Below, piece after piece: positions 20,158 through 28,677 of a DNA stretch of 46,538 bases (positions are counted from its first letter, which is position 1; every line of letters starts with the position of its first letter). The notes under the pieces are model-generated. The model was not told the DNA's origin. It did no database searches and worked only from the letters and a program-made list of their open reading frames with translations. A program made the translations under genes and the position numbers. Origin of the DNA: Isosphaeraceae bacterium (GTDB lineage Bacteria > Planctomycetota > Planctomycetia > Isosphaerales > Isosphaeraceae); assembly GCA_031291845.1 (NCBI GenBank), contig JARLIH010000204.1, forward strand, positions 1 to 46,538, in the 5' to 3' direction.

Positions 20158-21908
20158 CCCTGGTGGAACCCCCTACGCGAATTGCCGAGCCCGCACATGC
20201 CCGCACCCCGCCCTGCCCCCGACGCCCGAGAAGTCGACCGCATCGAGGCGGTGGTCACCGTCAACGACGCGGCCCGCGCGGAGGAATTCCTGCGCCGGTG
20301 TGTTCCTCGCTCCTCGTGGATGGTCCGCATCCGTACGGCCGAGCTCCTCGCCACGGTATTGAGACGGAAACCGCTCGGCACGATCGATGAGCGCACTTGC
20401 ACCTGCCTGAGCATCAAGCTAACGCTCCCCGTCCCGGTTGAGCCCGGGCTCAGGTTCCAGCTCGCGGCCGATGACGACGAGACCTTGACCGCGGCGGGCG
20501 TGATTCGACCCTGGGGCGATTGAGCAGGAGGGGCGGGCGCGAGCTTGATCAGCAGGGCGATGGCGACCGTGTAAAACACGCAGAGGCCCGTCGCATCGAC
20601 GACCGTACTGATCAGGGGGGCTGAGACCAGCGCGGGATCGATTCCCACGCGCTTCGCCAGGAGGGGCACGAGCGCACCGACGGCGTTGGCCCAAACGCAG
20701 ATACCCAAGATGGCCAGTCCCATCACCGCGCCGAAGATCGGCGGGTGCCCGAGCAACCCCCAGGTGAACAGGAACCCGACCGGCCCGAGAATCAGGCCGA
20801 GGGAAAGACCTGTGATCGCCTCGCGCGCGACCACGCGGCCCATGTCGTGGGGCTGGATCTCGCCGAGCGCCAGCGCCCGAATGATCGTGCCGACCGCCTG
20901 GCTGCCGGCGTTCCCGCCCGTGCCGATCAGCAGCGGGACGAACGCGTCGAAGTCAATGTAGGGGAAACGCTTGTCGACCCAGTCGAACGAGCGGCTGACA
21001 AAACGCGTGATGAGTCCGGCGAGGAAGAGGAGCAGCAACCACCCGATCCGCCGGCGGACGGCCTCGCTGAGCCGGCCCTGCCAGTAGGGCTCCTCATCGC
21101 CCGGGGTCTCCCGCGAGACGCCGCCGAAGGCCAGCATGTCCTCCGTTTGCTCCTGGCGAAGGATGTCCATCGCGTCGTCGTGGGTGATGATGCCGAGGAG
21201 CATGTCTTGCGCATCGACGACCGGCAGGGCGATCAGGTCGTACTTGTCGATCTGCCGGGCGACCCCTTCCTGGTCCTCGTCCACCCGGGCGAAGATCACG
21301 TCGCGCTGCATGATGTCTTCGATCCGCGCTTGCGGGCGGGAGAGGATCAGCTTCTTGAGGGAGACGAAACCGATGAGCTTGCGGTCGGAGTCGACCACGT
21401 AGCAGTAGTAGATCGTCTCTCGGTCCGGGGCTTCGTGCCGCAGGCGATCGAGGGCCTCGCGGACGGTGTTGTGCGGGGGCAGCGTGACATAGTCGGTCGT
21501 CATGACCGCTCCGGCGGTCCCCGGCTCGTAGCTCGCCAGTCGCCGGATGTCTTCGCGCTCAGCCTGGGCCAGGTGCGGCAGGATCCGGTCGACGTGCTCC
21601 TCGTCGAGGCGCTTGACGAGGTTGGCCCGCTCATCGTGCGACATCATGTGCAGCAGCGCGGCGGCGTCTTCGGGCGCGATTTTTTCGACGTAGCGGATTT
21701 GCCGATCGTCGCCCAGGTAGCTCAATACGTCGGCCCGCCCGCGCGGGGGAAGGACGCCGAGGATCTCGTCTCCCTCCTCGGGCTCGAGGTCCTCGATAAT
21801 CTCGGCAATCTGCGCGGGGTGGTGCTCGTTGAAGAAGTCGCCCAGCGCGGCGGCCTCGCCGGCGCGGATCAGCTCACGCAAATCAGGCACCAGAAGCGGG
21901 TTACGCAT
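20118..21908 (-). CDS. mgtE: MgtE family magnesium transporter with an unusual C-terminal read-on
   Basis: MgtE is a homodimeric inner-membrane Mg2+ channel gated by its own cytoplasmic domains. Here the N-domain (about residues 1-130), paired CBS domains (about 135-255) and a five-helix membrane domain (about 285-453) are all present. The signature IGTGGNAGSQAVGTIIRALALGE is intact apart from normal variation. The ATG at 21908 has AAGGGG seven bases upstream. The normal family length is about 450 residues, but this frame continues to 596. The last ~140 residues are Ser/Arg-rich, show no domain and run antisense to the small plus-strand gene at 20182-20523. Either the original stop was lost or the true end is near residue 460 with a frameshift. 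It follows serS by 92 bases. Confidence 0.9.
   Translation of the reverse strand: MRNPLLVPDLRELIRAGEAAALGDFFNEHHPAQIAEIIEDLEPEEGDEILGVLPPRGRADVLSYLGDDRQIRYVEKIAPEDAAALLHMMSHDERANLVKRLDEEHVDRILPHLAQAEREDIRRLASYEPGTAGAVMTTDYVTLPPHNTVREALDRLRHEAPDRETIYYCYVVDSDRKLIGFVSLKKLILSRPQARIEDIMQRDVIFARVDEDQEGVARQIDKYDLIALPVVDAQDMLLGIITHDDAMDILRQEQTEDMLAFGGVSRETPGDEEPYWQGRLSEAVRRRIGWLLLLFLAGLITRFVSRSFDWVDKRFPYIDFDAFVPLLIGTGGNAGSQAVGTIIRALALGEIQPHDMGRVVAREAITGLSLGLILGPVGFLFTWGLLGHPPIFGAVMGLAILGICVWANAVGALVPLLAKRVGIDPALVSAPLISTVVDATGLCVFYTVAIALLIKLAPAPPAQSPQGRITPAAVKVSSSSAASWNLSPGSTGTGSVSLMLRQVQVRSSIVPSGFRLNTVARSSAVRMRTIHEERGTHRRRNSSARAASLTVTTASMRSTSRASGAGRGAGMCGLGNSRRGFHQGQRDLIFSFRHSN
20182..20523 (+). CDS. 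Small protein resembling domain 3 of EF-Tu
   Basis: This is a 113-residue frame from a TTG, or 108 residues from the ATG at 20197. The sequence from about residue 20 resembles the third beta-barrel of EF-Tu-type GTPases: MVRIRTAELLATV where EF-Tu has its FRTTDVTG strand, then LPVPVEPGLRFQL where EF-Tu has PIAMxxGLRFAI, then TAAGVI at the end. There is no GTPase domain. The gene is 24 bases after the DUF1080 gene on the same strand and its whole length lies antisense to the extended end of mgtE. Third-position GC is about 82 percent, but the antisense mgtE frame shares its third positions, so codon use cannot decide between them. No good ribosome-binding site is seen. The resemblance is by eye. 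Confidence 0.55.
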   Translation: MPSPHMPAPRPAPDAREVDRIEAVVTVNDAARAEEFLRRCVPRSSWMVRIRTAELLATVLRRKPLGTIDERTCTCLSIKLTLPVPVEPGLRFQLAADDDETLTAAGVIRPWGD

Positions 21909-22000
21909 TCGGCACCCCTTTGCGACCGAGCTGATGTCGCGGACGATTCAATGCACCATCTTGGGCGAAAGCGTGAATGTGCCACCCACTCTCGCGCCGG

Positions 22001-23296
22001 TCAGCCGCCGAGGATGTGCTTGCCGATATAGGGCCGGAGGGCCTCGGGCACATCGACCCGGCCGTCGGCCCGTTGATAATTCTCGAGAATGACGATCAGC
22101 GCGCGGCTCAGGGCGACGGCGGTGCCGTTGAGCGTGTAGACGAAGCGGGTCCCCTTCTGCCCGGTCGGACGGTACCGGATATTCAGTCGGCGCGACTGGT
22201 AATCGGTGCAATCGGATGCGCTGGTGACCTCGCCGTACTCACCGTGTTCACCGCGTCCCGGCATCCACGCCTCGAGGTCGAACTTGCGGTACGCCGGCCC
22301 GCCGAGGTCGCCGGAGCAGATATCGAGCACGCGATAGGGGATGCCCAGCGACGTGAAGATCTCCTCTTCGATGGAGAGGATCTCCGCGTGCAACGCGCCC
22401 GACGCTTCGACCGTTCCCGCGGTGAACGCGAACATCTCGACCTTGGTGAATTGGTGTACCCGGTAGAGGCCCTTGCTCGCGCGGCCCGCGGCCCCCGCTT
22501 CCGTTCGGAAGCAATGCGAGATGCCGACGTACTTGAGCGGCAGGTCGGCTTCGTCCAGAACCTCGTCGGCGTGCATCCCGCCGAGCGTGATCTCCGCGGT
22601 ACCGATCAGGCACAGGTCGGAGTTTTCGACCGAGTAGATCTGCGTCTCGGGGCCGCGCGGGCTGTAGCCGATCCCTTCCAAAATGCTGCTGCGAGCGAGG
22701 TCGGGGGTGACGATCGGGCGAAACCCGCGCCCGACGAGCGTTCTCAAGGCGAACTGCTGGAGGGCCAGGTCCAGCAGCACGGCGTCATTCTTGAGGAAGT
22801 AGAACCCGTGGCCGGAGACTTTGGAGCCGCTCTCGAAGTCGATGATGTCGAGCGCCTTGCCGATCTCGACGTGATCCTTGGGCGCGAAATCGAAAGTCCG
22901 CGGCGTGCCCACGCGCCGGAGCTCGCGGCTCTCATCCTCCGTACGGCCGATCGGGGCGTCGGGGTGGGTCATGTTCGGGACGCGGCCGATTCGCGCCTTG
23001 ATCTCGGCCTCGAGGCCCTTGAGTCGCTCTTCGTTTGCGGCCGCGTCCGACTTGAGCTGCTTCCCCTCCGCGACCAGCTCCGCGCGCTGGGACGGGTCAC
23101 GCTCCTTGCCGGTGGCCTGCGCCACCTCGTTTTGGCGCCGGCGGACCGTTTCGACGTCCTGCAGGAGCGTCTTGCGCTCGGTTTCGAGGGCAACGGCCTT
23201 GTCCAGGTCTTCCAGCACGTCGTCCGGCATATTCCGGTCGCGGCAGTTCTGGCGTACGGCCTCGTAGTTGGCGAGGATGAATTTCAGGTCGAGCAT
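22001..23296 (-). CDS. serS: Seryl-tRNA synthetase
   Basis: This class II synthetase charges tRNA-Ser (and tRNA-Sec where present) with serine. The 431-residue protein has the normal layout: an N-terminal long coiled-coil arm at about residues 25-100 that grips the tRNA, then the catalytic domain with motif 2 (CFRTEAGAAG and VHQFTKVEMF) and motif 3 (LNGTAVALSRALIVILENYQ). I chose the ATG at 23296 because the protein then begins MLDLKF, the family's usual start; the TTG at 23329 would add 11 atypical residues. The Shine-Dalgarno site is weak. It lies 48 bases after the M20 dipeptidase gene and 92 before mgtE, so the three may be one transcript. Confidence 0.97.
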   Translation of the reverse strand: MLDLKFILANYEAVRQNCRDRNMPDDVLEDLDKAVALETERKTLLQDVETVRRRQNEVAQATGKERDPSQRAELVAEGKQLKSDAAANEERLKGLEAEIKARIGRVPNMTHPDAPIGRTEDESRELRRVGTPRTFDFAPKDHVEIGKALDIIDFESGSKVSGHGFYFLKNDAVLLDLALQQFALRTLVGRGFRPIVTPDLARSSILEGIGYSPRGPETQIYSVENSDLCLIGTAEITLGGMHADEVLDEADLPLKYVGISHCFRTEAGAAGRASKGLYRVHQFTKVEMFAFTAGTVEASGALHAEILSIEEEIFTSLGIPYRVLDICSGDLGGPAYRKFDLEAWMPGRGEHGEYGEVTSASDCTDYQSRRLNIRYRPTGQKGTRFVYTLNGTAVALSRALIVILENYQRADGRVDVPEALRPYIGKHILGG

Positions 23297-23344
23297 AAGA
23301 AACCCGTCAATCCGAGGAAGAAACCACAACCTTTGCCCGCACGC

Positions 23345-24715
23345 TCAGGCCCGCGCCAGTTCCGCCAGTAAGTGCGCGCTCGTCTTGATGCCCCGGTGGA
23401 AATCGGCCAGCGAGAACTTTTCGTTCGGACCGTGGAGGTTATCATCGGACTGGCCCCACCCGAGCAAGAGCGTATCCACGCCGAGCTGCTCCTTGAGCAG
23501 GCCGACGACCGGGATGGACCCGCCTTCACGGATGAAGACCGGGGGCGTTCCGAAACCCGCCTCGATGGCGCGCACCGCGGCTCGCACGCCCGGGGTGTCT
23601 ACGTTGACGCGCACGGCGGGGGCACCATGGTACTCGATGACCTCGCACGTGACTCCGGGCGGGCAGACGCGTTCGACGTGCGCGCGGAAAAGCTGGCTGA
23701 TCGTTTTGGGGTCCTGGTCGGGTACGAGCCGGAAGCTCAGCTTCGCGCCTGCCCTGGCCGGGAGGACCGTCTTCGGGCCGGGGCCTTGGTAGCCGCCGTA
23801 CAGGCCGTTGACGTCACACGTCGGGCGGGCCCACTTGCGCTCCAGCGTGGAATAGCCCGCCTCGCCAACCAACTCAGGCGCACCAACGCTCGCCTGGAAC
23901 TCGGACTCGGAGAAGGGAAGCTTGGCGAACGCCGCGCGCTCCCAGTCTTCGAGCGGCCGGACCGCGTCGTAAAAGCCCGGGATGAGTATGCGGCCGTCGG
24001 CCCCTTTCAGGCTCGCCAGGATCGCGGCGAGCGCGTTACACGGGTTGGCCACCGCGCCGCCGAACGTTCCGGAGTGGAGGTCGGTCTTCGCGCCCTGGAT
24101 TTTGAGCTCGAAATACGACAACCCTTTCAGGCCGTACGTGATCGCTGGAATTCCGGGGGCAAACTGGCTCGTGTCGGAGATCACCGCGTAGTCGCACGCA
24201 AGGCGCTTGCGGTGCTCGGCGACGAAGGCCTCGAGCCCCGCGCCTCCCACCTCTTCCTCCCCCTCGATCAAGACCTTGACGTTGACGGGGAGGGAACCGG
24301 CCGTCTTGAGCCAGGCCTCGATCGCTTTCAGGTGGGTCAGCATCTGCCCCTTGTCGTCGGTCGCGCCTCGAGCGTAAATGTTCCCGTCGCGAACCGTCGG
24401 CTCAAACGGCGGAGAGAGCCAGGGCTCGAGAGGCTCCGGCGGCTGAACGTCGTAGTGCCCGTAGATCAGAAGCGTGGGGCCTCCGGGCGCGTCGTGCCGC
24501 TCGGCGTAGATGATCGGGTGTCCTTTCGTCGGGACCAGCTCGGCCTCACACCCCATCGCTACTAGGTCGTCCCGCACGAACGTCGCAGCGCGCAGCGTAT
24601 CGTCGTTGTGGGCCGGCTGTGCGCTGATGCTCGGGATCCGGAGGAGCGTCTTGAGTTGCTCCTCGAAGACCTCGCGGTGTGAGTCCAAGTATGCATCCAC
24701 TTGCTCGATCGCCAT
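23345..24715 (-). CDS. M20 family dipeptidase
   Basis: This is a 456-residue cytoplasmic zinc peptidase of the M20 family, similar to carnosinase/CNDP-like dipeptidases that split dipeptides. The two-metal site is readable: IYGHYDVQP at about residue 83, RGATDDKG at about 115, EGEEEVGG at about 150, ISDTSQ, and a late histidine in NLHGPNEKF. The lid/dimerisation domain carries TDLHSGTFGG. The length matches the family. The ATG at 24715 has GGGGA about 12 bases upstream. It is probably the first gene of a minus-strand unit with serS and mgtE; no functional tie is apparent beyond amino-acid supply. Confidence 0.92.
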   Translation of the reverse strand: MAIEQVDAYLDSHREVFEEQLKTLLRIPSISAQPAHNDDTLRAATFVRDDLVAMGCEAELVPTKGHPIIYAERHDAPGGPTLLIYGHYDVQPPEPLEPWLSPPFEPTVRDGNIYARGATDDKGQMLTHLKAIEAWLKTAGSLPVNVKVLIEGEEEVGGAGLEAFVAEHRKRLACDYAVISDTSQFAPGIPAITYGLKGLSYFELKIQGAKTDLHSGTFGGAVANPCNALAAILASLKGADGRILIPGFYDAVRPLEDWERAAFAKLPFSESEFQASVGAPELVGEAGYSTLERKWARPTCDVNGLYGGYQGPGPKTVLPARAGAKLSFRLVPDQDPKTISQLFRAHVERVCPPGVTCEVIEYHGAPAVRVNVDTPGVRAAVRAIEAGFGTPPVFIREGGSIPVVGLLKEQLGVDTLLLGWGQSDDNLHGPNEKFSLADFHRGIKTSAHLLAELARA

Positions 24716-25474
24716 GAGTGCCGTGTCCCCGGAGAACTATCAAAGGCGCGCCGAGACCCTCCGCCCCGCGTGCGGCTCGACTCAGTATAGCAGCCCGATC
24801 CCGAAGGGGCGACGGTCGAGCGACGTCTCCGTCCGGGTCGGAGCGAGGATGCCAGATCGCGCGGGCGCGCCGGTTTTCGGGGCGATCGTTAACCGACTGT
24901 TGCCTTCCCGAATCACGCGTTGCGTCGAAGCGATGGGAGGCTTGTAGATACGGGGGGTAAAGGTTACAAAACCAATCGCACGAAAGCCTGGTTGACTTCC
25001 CGGAACTACACTCCATAGTTTTGGCGATCGCTCCTCAAGTTTAGGCCCAATCCTGCCGGGCAAGCTCGATCCAGGGCCAGGTCTTCGTGAGTGGTATTGG
25101 ATTTGCAATCTGCGAACGAGCAGCACGACCGGAACAAGAGGAACGTTCGCCGAGGCCCCGGAGCTTGCTTTTTCGGTTGATGTGAGCGTGACCGCATCGG
25201 TTCGGCGGTCGGATTCACTTGATCGCGAATGATGCGGAGGACGGGATTTCGGCGCCAAACGTGGTATATATAGTAGAACGGCAGTGAAGCGGTGCCCACG
25301 GAAAGGCAACCGTCCCCGGGGTGGGTCTCGGCTCCCTTGGGCGCGGTGTCGAGCGAGCGCCCGGGATGGCGTTTTTCGGGGTAGGCCCCGAGTTCGCTCG
25401 ACGCAGTGACCGAGGTTCAAACACGATTCGTTTCCAGTGTCGGCCGCGATCTGTAAGGGGGGAGACCCTTTCTT
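24716..25474. other. Long divergent intergenic region without a recognised gene
   Basis: These 759 bases separate the minus-strand dipeptidase from a plus-strand unknown gene. Local AT content is higher at 24950-25030 and around a TATATATA run at 25265-25272. TTGACT at 24992-24997 followed after 16 bases by CATAGT is a possible plus-strand promoter, but it is about 450 bases from the next gene. A long minus-strand frame crosses the region and the next gene, but its sequence looks like antisense noise. I see no tRNA or hairpin terminator. Confidence 0.4.
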
Positions 25475-26158
25475 ATGAGCTTCCTTCAACGCTTCTTGGA
25501 GCGGGTGTTGCGCAACAACACGGCCCGTATGCCTCGTACGACGTTCGACGACCTGAGCCAGGAGGAGCTCGACGCGCATCTGAAGGTTGGCCGCTACGGA
25601 AACTTCACGCTGACCGACGCGGTCCGGCCTTCGTTTGGGCTGGAGGTGATCCCCCGCGAAGGGTATCGGCGCGACGTGTATTCGGACCCCGAGTCCGGTA
25701 ACAAGATGCCCGTCCTCGCGGCCTCCGTGTCCGCGGAACGGCTCTTTGAGGTCATGATGGACCTCCTCGACCCGCTTGGCGAGGAAGTGGACGTCGTCAT
25801 GGAGTCGAGCCACGAGAGCGAGCCGGGGGCTCATGCCGACCTTTACCGCGAGCACATGGACACCGTCATCCTGAAGAGCACACTGTACGATTTCGAGCCG
25901 CTGCTCCTGCACGACGGCTGCACGGGGCTCGCCGCGCTCAACCCAAGCGGACCGATGGAAGTGCAGTTCGACGAGCACAAGCTGCTCTTCGTCTACGCCC
26001 ACGACCTCGAGCCGTTTGAGGCGGTCCTCCTCGGGCATGGCCTGAAGCGCGACGACACGCTCAAGTTCATCTCCGAGGCCGAGCACCTCCATTCGACGGA
26101 CGACGTTTACCGCGACCAATTCGACGAGCTGCGTTATCGCCTTGGGATCGACCACTAA
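25475..26158 (+). CDS. Uncharacterised conserved-looking acidic protein
   Basis: This is a 227-residue soluble protein with many Asp/Glu residues and no signal peptide or membrane segment. I do not recognise a named family, but the sequence is well-ordered (TFDDLSQEELDAHLK, GNFTLTDAVRPSFGLEV, FEPLLLHDGCTGLAALN, KLLFVYAHDLEPFE) and recalls unnamed proteins in other planctomycetes. The ATG at 25475 has a strong GGGGAG about ten bases upstream. The long upstream region suggests an independent promoter. It is followed by an unrelated solute-binding lipoprotein on the same strand after about 200 bases. Confidence 0.85.
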   Translation: MSFLQRFLERVLRNNTARMPRTTFDDLSQEELDAHLKVGRYGNFTLTDAVRPSFGLEVIPREGYRRDVYSDPESGNKMPVLAASVSAERLFEVMMDLLDPLGEEVDVVMESSHESEPGAHADLYREHMDTVILKSTLYDFEPLLLHDGCTGLAALNPSGPMEVQFDEHKLLFVYAHDLEPFEAVLLGHGLKRDDTLKFISEAEHLHSTDDVYRDQFDELRYRLGIDH

Positions 26159-26357
26159 GCACCCGCGCCGCCTTTCCGCTCGCGGGGCCGCTCCCTCCCC
26201 TTCAAAACGGCTTCATCCCCAGGACCAGGCGTTCGGCTCGACCGGACGCCTGGCCCTTGTTGTTTGGGGGCGTTTGACCCTGAGTATGGCGCTCCCTTAC
26301 GATAGGGCCAAGGAGACCGCGAGAGGCGATCAAACGAAGGCCCAGGGGACCGGATTG

Positions 26358-27893
26358 ATGGTTTGGCGACGCAGTGGCGCTCAGGTTTGCTGGCTCGGAC
26401 TGTGCCTGCTGGTTCTGGTTGGGTGCGACCGCGGCGATGGTACGTCGGAGACGCCGACCTACCCCTTCATTGGCCTGCAAGTCAACGTCGGCGTCGTCGG
26501 GGACCCGAAGGTCGCTGAGGTGCTCGCGAGTCCGCTCGTGGGGGAATGGGAAGCGACGCGCAAAGCAAAGGTCGTCCTCTCGAAGGAGCCGGTCGCCGCG
26601 ATCGAAGCCGCGCGGTTCGACGTGATCCTGTTCCCCGGGGACCACCTGGGCGAACTGGTCGACGCGAAAGCGCTCATGACCTGGCCCGAGAAGCTCGTCC
26701 TGCCGGCCGTTGCCGCCGACAGCGTGGCGGGCGAGCGCGAACCGTCGAGCGCGGAGAAGCCCAACGACCCGTTCCAGTTCGCGGACGTCGTCCAGACCTA
26801 CCGCGACCAGGTCAGCAAGTACGGCGCGGACCGGATCGCGCTGCCGCTCGGCGGCACGGGACTGGTGCTCGTTTATGACAAGGGGGCATTCGACCGACCG
26901 CAGAACCGCGAGGCGGCCGAGAAGGGCCATGTGCGGCTCTCGCCACCGACGACCTGGAAAGAACTTGACGAGCTGGCAAACTTCTTCGAGGGACGCGATT
27001 GGAACGGCGACGGCAAACCGGAGCACGGTATCGCGGTCGTCCTGGGGGCGGACGAAGAGGGACTGGGTAACTCGCTGTTCCTCGCGCGGGCGGCGAGCCT
27101 CGGTCAACACAAGGACCAGTATTCGTTCTGCTTCGACTCGGATTCAATGGCGCCTCGGGTCGCAACGCCCCCGTTCGTGGAAGCGCTCGACGGCCTCCTC
27201 GCGCTCCGGAAGTGTGGCCCGCCGGCGCTGGAGAGCTTTGACGGCGAGCGGGCCCGGCGCGCTTTTGCGGAGGGGGAGGTCGCTCTGCTCATCGACCTGG
27301 CCGAGCGATCGGAGAGCTGGACGAAGAAGAAGGCCGTCGGGGTCGCGGCCCTGCCGGGGGCGGAGCACGTCTTCGACCCGCTTCGCGAACGCTGGGAAGA
27401 CCTCGCGACGCCGAACCGGCCGAGCTACCTGCCGCGCGGCGGTGGCTGGCTGGTGGGCATCAGCGCGAGCAGCAAAGGCCCGAAGCGCGACGCCGCGATC
27501 GACTTCGCCAAGTACATCACGAGCCCCGAGCTCGCGAACCAGGTCCGTACGAACTCCGAATTTCCGATGCTCCCCGTGCGCAGTACTACACTGGGCCAAG
27601 GCCCTACGAGCGCGAACGCCGTCGACGCCCGCCAATGGGCGGACGCGGTCGGTCGAACGCTCGCCGCGCAACGCGTGATCCCGGGCCTGCGCATCCCCGG
27701 CGCGGACGGCTACCTATCCGACCTCGCCTCCGGCCGCGCAGCGGCCCTGAAGGGGGAGCCCCCCAAGGTCGCGCTCGAAAAGGTCGCCCGCGCATGGCAG
27801 GAACGCACACAGCGCCTGGGTACAGCCTGTCAGGCCTGGCACTACCAGCGCAGCCTCAACAGCATCGTCACGACGCCCGAGCCGCCGCGCTGA
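26358..27893 (+). CDS. Extracellular solute-binding lipoprotein (family 1, ABC-type)
   Basis: This is a 511-residue periplasmic binding-protein homologue. The N-terminus is a lipoprotein signal with the lipobox LVLVGC and acceptor Cys at about residue 23. The body has family 1 features: a KYGADRIALPLGGTGLVLVYDK strand-loop, the PTTWKELDELA helix, a calcium-loop-like DWNGDGKPEHG, GEVALLIDLAER, GGGWLVGIS and AAIDFAKYITSPE. I chose the ATG at 26358 because it places the signal peptide first and has AGGGGA eight bases upstream; the frame is open further left but that part is not coding-like. No permease or ATPase gene is adjacent, so the transporter partner and ligand (perhaps a sugar) are unknown. 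Confidence 0.9.
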   Translation: MVWRRSGAQVCWLGLCLLVLVGCDRGDGTSETPTYPFIGLQVNVGVVGDPKVAEVLASPLVGEWEATRKAKVVLSKEPVAAIEAARFDVILFPGDHLGELVDAKALMTWPEKLVLPAVAADSVAGEREPSSAEKPNDPFQFADVVQTYRDQVSKYGADRIALPLGGTGLVLVYDKGAFDRPQNREAAEKGHVRLSPPTTWKELDELANFFEGRDWNGDGKPEHGIAVVLGADEEGLGNSLFLARAASLGQHKDQYSFCFDSDSMAPRVATPPFVEALDGLLALRKCGPPALESFDGERARRAFAEGEVALLIDLAERSESWTKKKAVGVAALPGAEHVFDPLRERWEDLATPNRPSYLPRGGGWLVGISASSKGPKRDAAIDFAKYITSPELANQVRTNSEFPMLPVRSTTLGQGPTSANAVDARQWADAVGRTLAAQRVIPGLRIPGADGYLSDLASGRAAALKGEPPKVALEKVARAWQERTQRLGTACQAWHYQRSLNSIVTTPEPPR

Positions 27894-27912
27894 CCGCCAC
27901 CGGACCGCCCCA

Positions 27913-28503
27913 ATGGAAGAGACGGGTGAGGACCAGGACGCACCGCTGACGAGCGTCGACTCCGAGCTGAACCAGTTGCTCGGGCTTTTCGACGCGCCGG
28001 CCTTCGTACGCCGGGGCCAAGACCTCGAGTATGCGCTCGGCCGGCTCCACCTGCGTTGTGCGCGCGAGCGCGAAGAGCGGCTCGAAATGGTGCGCGTTCG
28101 CCTCCGGCAATGGGCCTCTGTCGCGTGCAGCCCTACCGGGAGCTGCTTGATTTTTTCCGGCTCGTTCGAGCAACTCTTGGAGTCGAGCGGTGCGCAGCCG
28201 CCCGATTGGGCCGGCCAAGACGCCTCTCCCCGACGGCAGCGCGTGGTCGCGTGCGACCTGATCGCCGCCATCACCCGTTTCAACCGGCGCTGGCTGCACC
28301 TGCTGGATGAGCTCGATCTCGATCCGCTCAATCGCATGATCGAGAATTATAATCGTTATTACGTTCTGGAGAAAGAGTGCAGCCTCGGCTCCGCCAAGCT
28401 CGCGGCGCGGCACTTCATCCCCAGGCCCCGCTTGTCCCGCGACGAGCTGCTCATTCAATATCCGTTGCTGCCCGTCCCGGAGCTCACCACCCATTCCCGA
28501 TAG
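27913..28503 (+). CDS. Uncharacterised soluble protein downstream of the solute-binding lipoprotein
   Basis: This encodes 196 residues beginning 20 bases after the solute-binding protein, so the two are probably co-transcribed. It has no signal peptide or membrane segment. It looks mostly helical, with an Arg/Glu-rich stretch (LHLRCAREREERLEMVRVRLRQW in outline) and a C-terminal block containing RMIENYNRYYVLEKEC, ARHFIPRPRLSRDELL and YPLLPVPEL. I do not know the family. No clear Shine-Dalgarno site precedes the ATG at 27913, which fits translation linked to the gene before it. Confidence 0.78.
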   Translation: MEETGEDQDAPLTSVDSELNQLLGLFDAPAFVRRGQDLEYALGRLHLRCAREREERLEMVRVRLRQWASVACSPTGSCLIFSGSFEQLLESSGAQPPDWAGQDASPRRQRVVACDLIAAITRFNRRWLHLLDELDLDPLNRMIENYNRYYVLEKECSLGSAKLAARHFIPRPRLSRDELLIQYPLLPVPELTTHSR

Positions 28504-28576
28504 GAACACGCCGTGGTTCGAATTCCGTTCTTGGAAGCGGCGAACACTTGCGTTTTGCACGTCTTTCGCGGAACGA

Positions 28577-28650
28577 CCCCCCTCGGCCCCCCCTTCGGAA
28601 GGGGGGGAGTATATCATCACTCCCCCCCTTCCAAAGGGGGGGGCGGGGGG
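28577..28650. repeat. Palindromic C/G-run element before the esterase gene
   Basis: Arms at 28577-28610 and 28619-28650 are near-perfect inverted copies around an eight-base centre, ATATCATC. Each arm contains an inner palindrome of the type CCCCCCCTTCGGAAGGGGGG. The element looks like one of the dispersed small C-run palindromes found in several bacterial genomes. It could also act as a strong transcription terminator after the preceding gene. It lies inside a frame that is open from GTG 28513 into the esterase, where it would encode a Gly/Pro-rich stretch. Confidence 0.7.
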
Positions 28651-28677
28651 ACCCCGAATCACCGAGCGGGCTTGCAT

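Noticed and set aside
20745..22031. A 428-residue plus-strand frame antisense to mgtE
   Set aside because: The mgtE strand carries clear conserved motifs; the opposite frame is Arg/Asp/Val-rich noise.
24782..26155. A 457-residue minus-strand frame
   Set aside because: It crosses a long intergenic region and lies antisense to the 25475-26158 gene, which has a strong ribosome-binding site.
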